Made by a program: the position numbers and the translations under genes. Shown piece by piece: positions 42,373 to 51,829 of a stretch of DNA of 64,000 bases. Position 1 is the stretch's first letter. Every line of letters starts with the position of its first letter. The notes under the pieces were generated by a model, which ran no database searches, was not told the DNA's origin, and saw only the letters and a program-made list of their open reading frames with translations. Source of the stretch: Lewinellaceae bacterium (lineage in GTDB: Bacteria > Bacteroidota > Bacteroidia > Chitinophagales > Saprospiraceae); assembly GCA_016711435.1 (NCBI GenBank), contig JADJSY010000083.1, forward strand, positions 124,001 to 188,000. Reading direction: 5' to 3'.

Positions 42373-44536
42373 AATGGTGGATAAAATTCCATTCATCGAA
42401 ACCAAAGAAGCCTCCAGTATTACGGCGCAGGCGGAAGTCGCCTTGCTGCAACCGGGCCACAATAAAGCCATCAATCAGGGCGGCGATAAAGGTGGTACGG
42501 TTTATCTGGATGACTTTGAGGGCAGTACGGCCAATCTGCCGCTTTCCAACCCCGCCAACTCCTGGGTGATTGCCTCGGTTCCACAGGGCGACCTGACGGA
42601 ATTCCCGGAGGGCAGCGACACTACGCTTGCGCTCGGCGCCAACCGGGCCGGACTTTCCTGGTACATTGCGGACCCCAGCGCCCGCGATGCTGTGGATGGT
42701 ACTAACCCATACACCACCCAGATACAATTTCAGGACATTTTTCCCAACCGCCAGCTCACACCCCTCGAACAATCGGCGCTGCGGCCTTTGGACGTGACGG
42801 TTTATCCGCGTTCCCGCGGGCCGTACAATTTCGATTTACCGGATGGTTACCACGGCCTTTCCGCCGGTCTCACACAGTCGGGCGAACTCGACCAGCCTGC
42901 TACCCGCTGGGCGGGTTTTATGCGCGGACTGAATACCAATGACTTTGAGGCGGCCAATATCGAGTTTGTCGAATTCTGGATGCTCAACCCGTACATGGAA
43001 AAAGGAGATGACCCCGATGTGTCCGATGACGGTAATATGTTCATCGACCTGGGCACCATTTCTGAAGATATTATGCGCGATTCGCGCCAGTATTTTGAAA
43101 ATACCCTGCCAACCGGACCTGGCACCGGCGCTACGGCGCCAACCCCCTGGGGACGTGTGCCCGTGCAAACACCGGTGGTAAATGCCTTTGATAATGATCC
43201 GGAAAAACGCGCTTTTCAGGATATAGGGCTGGATGGCCTGAACAACGAACAAGAGCTGGCGTACTTCGGCGCCTATGTCAACGCCATAATGGCTTCTTCG
43301 ATCAGCCCCAACGCTAAGACTGAAATCCTGGCCGACGTATCGAACGACGACTTTGTGTATTTCCGCGATGACCGTTTCAACGGCGTCAATCCGGGTTTGC
43401 TGGCGCGTTACCGCAAATTCAACAACCAGGAAGGTAACTCTCCGGTGAACAACACGGACAACCTCAACCCATCGGCGACCAACCTGCCCGATATGGAAGA
43501 CCTCGACCGCAACAACTCCCTGAACGAGAACGAGGCTTATTACCGGTATAAAATCAGTTTTAAAAGTAAAACCCATCCGCTACCCAACAATGGCCCGATC
43601 ATCAGGGGGCTGGATATGGAATCGCTTGAATTACGAGACCTTATCACCGATACGGTTGTTTTCCAGCGCAATGGAGAATACTACGTGTGGTATCGTTTTA
43701 AACTGCCGCTCGACTACACGCAGCGCCAGCAGATCGGCGGTATCCAGGACTTCCGTTCCATGCGTTTTGTGCGCATGTTGTGGAAAGGATTTACCGAACA
43801 GACGACCTTCCGTTTTGCTACCCTCGAACTGGGTCGCAACCAGTGGCGCCGTTTTAAACAACCGCTACCGCAAATCGATACCCCGACCGGGACGGTCTGC
43901 GACGTGGGTTTCAGCCCGATTCCTTTCGATATAAATGCGGTGAGTATTGAGGAAAACTCTGCCCGAACGCCGTTTAATTACACGATTCCGTTCGGTATTC
44001 AGCGGGAACAATCGGTGGGCGCGTTTCCCGATATCCTGCAAAACGAGCAATCGCTTTCCATGAGCGTGTGCAGCTTGGGATATTGTGATGCGCGGGCTGT
44101 TTTCAAAAGTCTGAACCTGGATTTGAGGCAGTATCAAAACCTGAAAATGTTTGTACACGCTGAACAATTAGATGAGAACAATTTCCCATTCGACAGCACA
44201 GACTTGTCGGTGTTTTTGCGCCTCGGTTCCGACTATGTGAACAACTATTACGAATACGAAATACCCCTGCACCCTTCCACTATTGATGGATTGGCAGGTA
44301 ACCGGAATCCCGACAGCCGCTCCTATAAAGAAGAGGTCTGGAAAATTCAGAACAGTTTCGATTTCCCGCTGGAACTGCTTACGGATGTAAAAAAACAACG
44401 CAATGCAAGCGGTAACACAGACCTTATTTTTGTGATGCCGGATCCGAACAATCCGAGAAACAAAGTAAAAGTAGTGGGCAATCCGAACCTGGGGTATGTG
44501 AAAGGTGTGATGGTCGGGTGTGCGCAATGTAGATGA
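42266..44536 (+). CDS. sprA: SprA, fragment 2 of 4
   Basis: Continuation of SprA from about 42290 (KVNFGDDPINNKMYGLDFS) to about 44515. The first eight residues of this open frame are out of frame. It covers barrel strands and plug-contact regions (GGTVYLDDFEGSTANLPLSN, WAGFMRGLNTNDFEAANIEFVEFW). At 44516-44518 a GGG run should be GG: GVMVGV then continues as RNVDEQKQQHCVEVWLNELR in fragment 3. The in-frame end CAQCR is an artefact of that shift. Confidence 0.9.
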   Translation: MSARSRKKVNFGDDPINNKMYGLDFSISKDAPWLTKMVDKIPFIETKEASSITAQAEVALLQPGHNKAINQGGDKGGTVYLDDFEGSTANLPLSNPANSWVIASVPQGDLTEFPEGSDTTLALGANRAGLSWYIADPSARDAVDGTNPYTTQIQFQDIFPNRQLTPLEQSALRPLDVTVYPRSRGPYNFDLPDGYHGLSAGLTQSGELDQPATRWAGFMRGLNTNDFEAANIEFVEFWMLNPYMEKGDDPDVSDDGNMFIDLGTISEDIMRDSRQYFENTLPTGPGTGATAPTPWGRVPVQTPVVNAFDNDPEKRAFQDIGLDGLNNEQELAYFGAYVNAIMASSISPNAKTEILADVSNDDFVYFRDDRFNGVNPGLLARYRKFNNQEGNSPVNNTDNLNPSATNLPDMEDLDRNNSLNENEAYYRYKISFKSKTHPLPNNGPIIRGLDMESLELRDLITDTVVFQRNGEYYVWYRFKLPLDYTQRQQIGGIQDFRSMRFVRMLWKGFTEQTTFRFATLELGRNQWRRFKQPLPQIDTPTGTVCDVGFSPIPFDINAVSIEENSARTPFNYTIPFGIQREQSVGAFPDILQNEQSLSMSVCSLGYCDARAVFKSLNLDLRQYQNLKMFVHAEQLDENNFPFDSTDLSVFLRLGSDYVNNYYEYEIPLHPSTIDGLAGNRNPDSRSYKEEVWKIQNSFDFPLELLTDVKKQRNASGNTDLIFVMPDPNNPRNKVKVVGNPNLGYVKGVMVGCAQCR

Positions 44537-44942
44537 GCAAAAACAACAGCATTGCGTGGAAGTCTGGCTCAACGAGCTGCGTCTCAACGGTTTCAACGAA
44601 CAGGGCGGCTATGCAGGTCTGGCACGGGTCGATATGAAATTAGCCGATTTTGGCAACGTTTCGATGGCCGGCAACTATACCAGTATCGGTTGGGGCAGTA
44701 TCGAACAGAAACTGATCCAGCGCCAGCGGGAAGAAGTGATGCAGGTAGATGTATCCACCAACCTCGAACTGGGCAAGTTTTTACCGGAAAAATCGGGCGT
44801 AAAGGTGCCGTTCTATGCGCAATATTCCAACATCACCCGCAACCCGGAGTACGATCCGTATGACCTGGACATCAAATTGAAAGACAAGATCAATGATGAG
44901 ACGGATCCCGCTAAAAAAGAGGAAATCCGCACCCTGGCTTAG
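44520..44942 (+). CDS. sprA: SprA, fragment 3 of 4
   Basis: This short piece of 140 codons begins at the second frameshift (VEVWLNELRLNGFNEQGGYA, typical of SprA) and ends at an in-frame TAG at 44940-44942. The reading continues without shift in fragment 4 (DVTVVRGYNFTNVRKER). A CAG-to-TAG change would explain the stop. TAG is an ordinary stop codon elsewhere in the window, for example in ddl and the FAH gene, so recoding is unlikely. Confidence 0.85.
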   Translation: MRNVDEQKQQHCVEVWLNELRLNGFNEQGGYAGLARVDMKLADFGNVSMAGNYTSIGWGSIEQKLIQRQREEVMQVDVSTNLELGKFLPEKSGVKVPFYAQYSNITRNPEYDPYDLDIKLKDKINDETDPAKKEEIRTLA

Positions 44943-44945
44943 GAT

Positions 44946-47618
44946 GTGACGGTGGTACGCGGATACAATTTTACCAATGTCCGCAAGGAACGCAAAGGAG
45001 GAAGCCGCAAAATTCCATTGCCCTGGAACATCGAAAACTTCAGCCTCACCTATGCTTTCAACCAGCAAAAACGCCGCACACCGTTTTTAGTCAATGACCA
45101 GCAAAACCGGTATAAAGGCGCCCTCGACTGGCAATATGCAACGGGTATGAAGCCCATCATGCCATTCAAAAAATTGATTAAAAATGATAAATACCTGAAA
45201 TTTATTTCAGAGTTCAATTTCAATCCCTTGCCGAATACATACGGATTCAATACCAATCTGGAGCGTTTGGCCGGTGTGACAACCTATCGTTTTGCCGGGG
45301 AAGACCCGTCGTTGAATACCTATTACAATCGCCGTTTTACCTGGGACCGCAACTATGACCTGGGTTGGGATATTTCCAAATCCCTGCGTTTCAACTACGA
45401 TGCAACTGCCCGCAGTCTGATCGACGAGCCGCTGGAATATAACGTAGACGGAAGCCGTGTGACCAAAGCGGAAAGGCGCGATTCCATCCTGTCGAATATG
45501 CGCAACCTGGGTCGCCCTAAAAACTACAACCACACCGCCAGCCTCAACTGGACGCTGCCGTTCAAGGTGATCCCAATGCTGGACTGGATTTCGATGAAGG
45601 CTTCCTACACTGCCGGTTACACCTGGTCGGCACAGTCGCTGAAACTACAAAACCTGGATGCCGGACAATATGCGGAGTTCAACAATTCCCGCAATCTCGG
45701 CAATGTGATTCAAAACAACAATACGCGGCAGATCAACGGGGATATGAACTTTGAAAGCTTGTACAACAAAAGCAAGTACCTTCAAAAAATAAACAAACCT
45801 GCCAAGAAAGGAAGTAAAAGTAATCCTTCCGGCGGGCCGAATAAAAATACTGCCCCGGGAGGTATTTCACCCGATGAGGAAGGCGGCGGTAAAGCAGCCG
45901 GTGGGCGGAATAATAAAAAGGCCGGTGGAAAAGACGCTGAAAAAGGGAAAAACCTGCCTGCTGACAGCAAGGACGTAACGGAAAAAAACAGCCGCAACAG
46001 TGACCGTAAATCAGCAGAAGGTGTAAAACCGGTGATAGGCCCGGATGGTAAACCCATCGATGGTCTCGTTGAGGATGCCGGAGGAGAAGAGGATAAAAAC
46101 TCGAAAAAAGACGATAAAAAGGCAGAAAAAGGTAAAAATAAAAAAGACCGCGTACCTTCTATGGCAGAACGTATTGCTTTGCGTCCGCTTATGCTGATCC
46201 GGAAAGGCCGCTTTACCTACAGTGAAAATTTTAATACGGTCATACCCGGTTTTACACCCGATACCAAACTCATGGGTCTGAGTGAAGGTTTTGATGCGCC
46301 AGGCTGGGCATTTGTTGCCGGTATTCAACCCGGCAGTGACTGGCTGGATGAAGCGGGCCGGAACGGATGGATCACCCATCGCCCCGAACTCAACCAGCAG
46401 GTAACGCGCAACTATACCCAAAATATCGATGCTGGTTTAACGGTCGAACCATTTCAGGATTTCCGTATCGAACTGACGGCTAATAAACAGTACACGCGCA
46501 ATGGTACGGAGTTGTTCAAAGACCAGGATTTCAATCTCGACCCCACTGCCACGCAGTTTGAACACCGCGCTCAACGCGATATCGGCAGTTATACGGTATC
46601 TTATTTCGCGATGAATACCCTGTTCGGAAACGACATCAACGGCCTTTTCGACCGTTATGAGCAATACCGCCAGACTATTTCACAACGCCTCGGCGTAGAA
46701 TCCGGGGCAACCGATCCGCACGAATCCGATCAGGGATATGCCCAGGGATACGGCAAAATTCAGCAACAGGTGCTGGTTCCGGCATTTATTGCGGCGTATT
46801 CCGATGCCGATCCAAATACCGTTGGACTCGATATCTTCAAAACGCGCCCGGCCATCAACTGGAAACTGAATTACAACGGTTTGTCGAAAGTGGGTAATTT
46901 AGACAAAATTTTTGCCAGCGTTCAGATTTCACACGGGTACAAAAGCACCCTGACGGTCAATTCCTATAACACGGATATTTTCTACGATCCGACGAATCCG
47001 TACACTATTGATCCGCTGAACGCCAATTACATCGCGCGGTATGAAATTCCGCAAATCGTTATTACGGAGCAATTGCAACCGCTGCTGGGTGTGGACATCA
47101 AGTTGAAAAACGAAATGACCTTTAAAACGGACTTCAAAAAAAGCCGTACCCTGGCCATGTCGTTTATCGATTACCGCCTGGCCGAAACACAGTCGGAAAG
47201 TTATACCGTCGGGTTTGGTTACCGGATCAAAGATGTCAAAATCGGTTTCCTGATGGGGAAAAAGGCAAAAAAATCGAGCAGCAAGTCGAAAAAGAAACCG
47301 GCCACAGATGCCGCTTCCGGTACCAAACCTCCTCCCGGCGGTGGCAGCGCCCAACAGTCCAATGACCTGAACATCAAGTTCGACTTCGAGGTGCGCGACG
47401 ACATCACGATCAATCACCAGCTCGACCAACTTGTGGAAGCCATTCCTACCCGCGGCGCCCGCACCATCGCGATCAATCCCTCGGTGGAATACGCGCTCAA
47501 TCGCCGCCTGAAACTGCGGCTGTTCACGGACTATCGCAAAACGGTGCCGAAAACATCGCAATCGTTCCCGATCACTACCCTGAGTTCGGGGGTGACGGTG
47601 CAGTTCCAGTTGAATTGA
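44946..47618 (+). CDS. sprA: SprA, fragment 4 of 4 (C-terminal barrel)
   Basis: 890 codons containing the C-terminal barrel strands of SprA (WNIENFSLTYAFNQQKRRTP, SASLNW-like strands, IAINPSVEYALNRRLKLRLF and a final TTLSSGVTVQFQLN). An unusual Lys/Gly/Asp-rich insertion of about 125 residues lies at 45795-46165 (KKGSKSNPSGGPNKN...), and a shorter Lys/Ser/Pro-rich insertion at 47260-47360. Both probably form disordered loops. The last residues FQLN end with a hydrophobic outer-membrane-type signal. Confidence 0.9.
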   Translation: MTVVRGYNFTNVRKERKGGSRKIPLPWNIENFSLTYAFNQQKRRTPFLVNDQQNRYKGALDWQYATGMKPIMPFKKLIKNDKYLKFISEFNFNPLPNTYGFNTNLERLAGVTTYRFAGEDPSLNTYYNRRFTWDRNYDLGWDISKSLRFNYDATARSLIDEPLEYNVDGSRVTKAERRDSILSNMRNLGRPKNYNHTASLNWTLPFKVIPMLDWISMKASYTAGYTWSAQSLKLQNLDAGQYAEFNNSRNLGNVIQNNNTRQINGDMNFESLYNKSKYLQKINKPAKKGSKSNPSGGPNKNTAPGGISPDEEGGGKAAGGRNNKKAGGKDAEKGKNLPADSKDVTEKNSRNSDRKSAEGVKPVIGPDGKPIDGLVEDAGGEEDKNSKKDDKKAEKGKNKKDRVPSMAERIALRPLMLIRKGRFTYSENFNTVIPGFTPDTKLMGLSEGFDAPGWAFVAGIQPGSDWLDEAGRNGWITHRPELNQQVTRNYTQNIDAGLTVEPFQDFRIELTANKQYTRNGTELFKDQDFNLDPTATQFEHRAQRDIGSYTVSYFAMNTLFGNDINGLFDRYEQYRQTISQRLGVESGATDPHESDQGYAQGYGKIQQQVLVPAFIAAYSDADPNTVGLDIFKTRPAINWKLNYNGLSKVGNLDKIFASVQISHGYKSTLTVNSYNTDIFYDPTNPYTIDPLNANYIARYEIPQIVITEQLQPLLGVDIKLKNEMTFKTDFKKSRTLAMSFIDYRLAETQSESYTVGFGYRIKDVKIGFLMGKKAKKSSSKSKKKPATDAASGTKPPPGGGSAQQSNDLNIKFDFEVRDDITINHQLDQLVEAIPTRGARTIAINPSVEYALNRRLKLRLFTDYRKTVPKTSQSFPITTLSSGVTVQFQLN

Positions 47619-47640
47619 CGGGGGATTTCAGATGGGTGTA

Positions 47641-47848
47641 AAACATGAGTCATCCCGGATTTTGTAGCGACTCTTAGTCGCGCCGGACAATTTCTTATTG
47701 ATGATTGCTTATTGACAATTGATGATTTTTGATGTAAGGTGGCATCTTCGCACATCAAAAATCATCAATTGTCAATAAGCAATCATCAATAAATAAGAGT
47801 TTGACCTCTATGTGGTCGTTTTGGCAAAATCTGGGATGACTCATGTTT
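47641..47848. repeat. Nested inverted repeat with perfect 41-bp inner arms
   Basis: Inner arms at 47695-47735 and 47752-47792 are perfectly complementary over 41 bp (TTATTGATGATTGCTTATTG...). Outer arms AAACATGAGTCATCCCGG and its near complement at 47825-47848 have one mismatch. It fills the gap between convergent sprA and the MORN-caspase gene and is a sister of the element at 9181-9397. Confidence 0.9.
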
Positions 47849-47867
47849 TTGCGCCATGTAATTGCCC

Positions 47868-49541
47868 CTACCGTACCATGGAAACCGGCATCTTCGGATC
47901 ATACGTTCCTTTGATCACCGGGCTTTGCCGGTTGCCGGTGTATTCGCGCACATTGCGTTCGATAAAATCGAACAACTCTTCCACGCTGACTACTTTGTCT
48001 TTATTGGTATCCGCTTCTCCTTTCAGTCCGCGGATGAGAAAGTGGCTGAACACACCCTGCCGCAGGCCCGACGACTCCAGGGAGGTCTCGTCGGCTTTGG
48101 AAGACATCAGCAGGGCGGTGCCCGAAACAGCTTTGGCCAGCGTCTGGTAATACTGCGACAACACAGGTTCCGTTTCACCGCTGCGCATAGCAATCAGGCT
48201 GCCGGAGTGGCAGGCGTCGGCCAGGCAGAGTTTAAATTTGGCCTTACATTTATTAAAGGCAGCGGCGATTTCTTCGTGCGCGATTTTGTTGTTGAATCCG
48301 TCAAAATCAATAGGTAGAAAGGAGCCGTTGAGGCCGTGACCGGAGAAGTAAAAGACGACTAAGTCGTTCGGGCCGGCCATGCTGAATACTTCATCCATAT
48401 TACCCAGGATATTTTCGCGGGTAGCCTCTTCATCTATCAGGATGCGCACCTGTTCATCGGGCAGCGCGCCGCCTTCCACACTTTTCAGGAAAGCATAGAA
48501 GCGATATGCGTCATCGTCCGTATAGCGCAGCACAGGCATGTGATCGTAAGAAGCGACACCGATTACAATGGCCCACACTTTAGTTTGAGCAAATGGCGTC
48601 GGGCCGGCATTCACCGGTTTTTCAGCAACAACGGCAGGCTGATAACCATCGGGTTGATCTTTGCCGATGTACTCACCGTTGCGCCAGAAACCGTCAACTA
48701 CCGTTCCGTCACGGAGTGTCAGGGCGCCTTTACCGCCAAATGCTCCTTCGATCCATTCCCCGTCATACAGGTCGCCATTGGCATACGTGCAGGCGCCTAT
48801 GCCGTGTGGCAATTCATTTTTGAATTCCCCCACGTATTTAGCCGAACCGGCTTTGTAAAAATAGGTACCATAACCATTTTCGCAGTTGCCTTGTACACAG
48901 CCTACTTTCCCACTTTCTGCGAGGCTGCCGCCGATGAATTCGCCTTGTTTCCAGGCGCCTGTTTCCTCGCCGCCGCTTTTGAGGTAGCGGGTACCCTGGC
49001 CATCGGGGTAGTTTTCTTTGAAATTACCCATATAGCGGTCACCGGAAGCAAACCAGAAACTGCCCGCGCCGTCAAATTTGCCATTGAGAAAATGACCCTC
49101 GTATTTGCTACCGTCAGGGTAAGCGTATATCCCGTGGCCGTTTTTACAATCGCCCGCAAGACAACCCGACTGAATATTTGTGCCGTCGTCCTGGCGTTCT
49201 TCTTTCTTTTTCGCGATATATTCTTCGAGCACAAGGCCCTGCTCGTTTACCGGTTTACCTTTTTTCCAGAGGCCGGTGCGGGTTGTGCCGTCGGAATAAG
49301 TTTTGGTGCCTTTCCCATCGGGGTAGCGGTTTTTCCACTCGCCGCTGTATTTGCTGCCGTTGGTGTAATAACAAACGCCGATGCCGTGGATTTCGCCGTT
49401 TTTGAAATCGCCGATATATTTTGCGCCGGAAGGATATTGGAATGTTCCTTTACCATTCGTACAATTACCTGAAACGCATTGTGCGGAAAGGGTGGCGGCA
49501 AAAAGTAATAAAAATACAAAAGAAAAAACCTGTTTCAACAT
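47868..49541 (-). CDS. Secreted MORN-repeat/caspase-like (C14) fusion protein
   Basis: 557 residues with signal peptide (VFSFVFLLLFAATLSAQ). Residues 22-295 hold nine MORN repeats in three blocks. Each block is introduced by a Cys motif (CVSGNCTNGKG, CLAGDCKNGHG, CVQGNCENGYG) and contains three repeats such as GAKYIGDFKNGEIHGIGV. The C-terminal third is a caspase fold: WAIVIGVASYDHMPVLRYTD, the catalytic His in VFYFSGHGLNG (about H402) and catalytic Cys in LADACHSGSL (about C444). The order is intact, so protease activity is plausible. It carries no T9SS sorting domain. Its target is unknown. Confidence 0.88.
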   Translation of the reverse strand: MLKQVFSFVFLLLFAATLSAQCVSGNCTNGKGTFQYPSGAKYIGDFKNGEIHGIGVCYYTNGSKYSGEWKNRYPDGKGTKTYSDGTTRTGLWKKGKPVNEQGLVLEEYIAKKKEERQDDGTNIQSGCLAGDCKNGHGIYAYPDGSKYEGHFLNGKFDGAGSFWFASGDRYMGNFKENYPDGQGTRYLKSGGEETGAWKQGEFIGGSLAESGKVGCVQGNCENGYGTYFYKAGSAKYVGEFKNELPHGIGACTYANGDLYDGEWIEGAFGGKGALTLRDGTVVDGFWRNGEYIGKDQPDGYQPAVVAEKPVNAGPTPFAQTKVWAIVIGVASYDHMPVLRYTDDDAYRFYAFLKSVEGGALPDEQVRILIDEEATRENILGNMDEVFSMAGPNDLVVFYFSGHGLNGSFLPIDFDGFNNKIAHEEIAAAFNKCKAKFKLCLADACHSGSLIAMRSGETEPVLSQYYQTLAKAVSGTALLMSSKADETSLESSGLRQGVFSHFLIRGLKGEADTNKDKVVSVEELFDFIERNVREYTGNRQSPVIKGTYDPKMPVSMVR

Positions 49542-49692
49542 TTCAACCGCTTGGTGGTGTGATGAATCGGTACTCCGGGATTTGGAATAGCAAGTCTATA
49601 AACTTTTCAATACAAGATTTAGTACGTGTGCCATCAACTAAACCTTGATTTTCGTGATTGATGCAACGCGGATGGCACAGGGTTTTATATCC

Positions 49693-49760
49693 GGGCGACC
49701 CTTGTGGTCGCCCTGTGGCACAAAAAATCCCGGATTTTTCATGGGAGAAAAATCCGGGAT
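49693..49760 (-). terminator. Two adjacent perfect hairpins downstream of the DUF4097-like gene
   Basis: GGGCGACC / GGTCGCCC with a CTTGT loop at 49693-49713, and ATCCCGGATTTTTC / GAAAAATCCGGGAT with a 6-nt loop at 49727-49760. The second shares words with 33512-33549. They follow the stop codon at 49795 on the minus strand. Confidence 0.6.
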
Positions 49761-49794
49761 GATTCATATGGACGCACTTATACAGTTTTACAAT

Positions 49795-50931
49795 TTATCT
49801 CAACACGAAATCGCCGTAGCTCAATCTTGCTTTCACGACGCCGCGCGCATTGGCGTCGCCCACAAATCCTTCGACGGTTTCGTGTGAACCCTGGTCGTCA
49901 CGGCGGCGGATGGTGGCGCCGGTAGGTGTACGCATACCGGTATAATTACCTTGAGCGTCAAATCGGAAAGCTGCGCCGCGTTCGGCGGCAATGATCACAT
50001 CGGTGTATCTGCCAATGATATTGACGCCATTGAAATTACGGCCCAACGATTCAATTTTCAGGCTGCCGTAGCACATATCGGCGTCGATGGCCTCTCCGAC
50101 GTTGACGATACGCACATCGGTGTACTGGGTAGTGAAAAATGCCGCCCGCGCTTTTTGCAGTTTCAGGTTGGAATATTTTGTCTGCAACCGCAAGTCTTCC
50201 AGGCTGCCGAATACCAGGTCGTCGTTTTTGGAGGTAAGCCGCACGTTGGAGGCGTGTTCTACGTTGATTTCAGAATATTTGCTGTCAAACTGGACATCGC
50301 GGGCATCTACCAGGCTGAGTTTGCCATAGCTGAGCTGGCCGTAGAGGTTATTGACTTTGGTCAGGTGGACTTTCCCGTGAGCGATGTTCAGGTCGGCGTC
50401 ATTGCTGATGGTTTCCGTGCGCAGGTCGCCGTATTTGATTTCGGCAGTGAGTTTGCCACTCATATTGGCGACATAGGCATTGCCGTACTTATTTTTCAAA
50501 TCGAGTTGATTACCGGAAGGCATCTAGACTTCGTAATTGATTTTGAAATCTTCATACGTGTTGTCTTCGACCCACCAGCCCGACTTTGAGGCAATCATGG
50601 TTTCCGCTTTGACATAGCCCAGGGCATTGGCAAAATTCACTTTGATACGGTCAAACATTTTGTCGGCCTCGCGTTGATCTTTGGCATTGACGATGATGGT
50701 AATATCAATTTTAACAGAATTATTGCCCCATGTTTTGACGTTGACCGTACCGTATTTGTTGTAAACTGCCGTCATGCCATTGGCCGTAGTACTAAATTCG
50801 CGGTTGATGGAACGGGAGAACTCCTGCTCCGGTGCGTTGGCAAATACCGATAAAGTCTGGGTTAATAAAAGGCCCCAAAGAGTCATTAATCGGATGGAAC
50901 GCACAGTGGCGTTAGAGATTTTTAATTTCAT
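49795..50931 (-). CDS. DUF4097-like adhesin-domain protein, interrupted by an in-frame TAG
   Basis: Third gene of an ECF sigma operon. A signal peptide (LMTLWGLLLTQTLSVFAN) precedes a beta-helix-like repeat domain typical of proteins encoded next to Bacteroidota anti-sigma factors (YNKYGTVNVKTWGNNSVKI, LDLKNKYGNAYVANMSGKL, many KYSEINV/KYSNLKL turns). An in-frame TAG at 50524-50526 (minus) splits it between INYEV and MPSGNQLDL. The frame is unchanged, so a single-base change (for example from TAC or CAG) is the simplest cause. The start, MKLKISN at 50931, overlaps the upstream gene. Confidence 0.8.
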
Positions 50932-51710
50932 GTCCTGCATCGCTGTTTTCGTTATCGGGCTGCTGCCGGGTGGTGTCCAGATCTTCCAGTACCCTTTTTA
51001 AAATTGCTGTTTTGGCTTGATAATTTTCAATCATGGCCCTGACAACCTGTTCGCGGTTGCCGGGGGGGACGTCGGCCAATTCCTGGCGAAGTTCCTGCAT
51101 CATCTGATCTAATTGTTCGAGGTCTACTTTGACTTCTGCGGGTCTGTTTCCTGTAAACGTAGCTAATTTTTGCTGTTTAACGGCTATATCGCTTTGGTAG
51201 TACTGTTCGAGTTCTGCGTATTCGGACGAAACGTCCGCCATTTGCATGCCGTCACTGCTGTACTGGGCATACCAGGTGCCGATACCGATACCTGCTATGA
51301 GCAGTGCCAGGGAAGCGGCCACGCGAAACAGACTTCGCTGCCAGTTGATACTAATTATTTTGGCTACGGGTCGGTTGGAGGCCGGAATAACTTTTTCAAT
51401 GTTGCTCCAGATGTTTGCATCCGGTATCGCCATATCCAACTCCTCACGATTCAGCCGGATATAACATTCGAGTGTGTCGGTTGATCCATGCTGGCCATCG
51501 AGGTGCGCGCTGATATTTTCCCACACGCATGATGCGGGCGCTTCCGTATCCAGCAAAACGCGGTTGATAGCCATGTGTTGTTCCAGCAAATCGGCGGATT
51601 GCAGGCGGTCGAGCGTACTTTTAACGCCCGTCCAGCCATGTGCTCCCGGCAACATCCGGATCGAATGCGGCGCGATGTTTTTGGATGAAATTTTTTATTA
51701 CGTCCTGCAT
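50912..51710 (-). CDS. Putative anti-sigma factor, frameshifted near the N-terminus
   Basis: The intact part (50912-51655) has an N-terminal helical region, a single membrane helix (LFRVAASLALLIAGIGIGTWY near residue 110) and a C-terminal coiled-coil region rich in Gln and Glu. A start at 51710 gives MQDVIKNFIQKHRAAFDPDV, which resembles an anti-sigma N-terminus, but it is in another frame. Removing one base in the AAC at 51651-51653 (GTTG to GTG on the coding strand) joins it to PGAHGWTGVKSTLDRL. It lies between the ECF sigma gene and the DUF4097-like gene and should hold the sigma factor at the membrane. Confidence 0.72.
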
Positions 51711-51829
51711 TTTCACTAATTGAAAAAATGAAAAAGTGTTCAAAAAGGATTAAAAAATCGAACGATCGAGTGGGCTGTAAAAACGTTGCGGCCTTCATTG
51801 CCTTTGTCTTTGCAGTTTTGTCCTTTCAC

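Noticed and set aside
44940..44942. TAG as a sense codon (stop recoding), suggested by in-frame TAG in sprA and in the DUF4097-like gene at 50524
   Set aside because: Several intact genes in the window end in TAG (ddl, the FAH-family gene, the polysaccharide deacetylase), so TAG works as a normal stop codon here.
47641..47848. Insertion sequence
   Set aside because: There is no transposase frame. The element is only about 200 bp and fully explained as a nested inverted repeat, so it is listed as a repeat.
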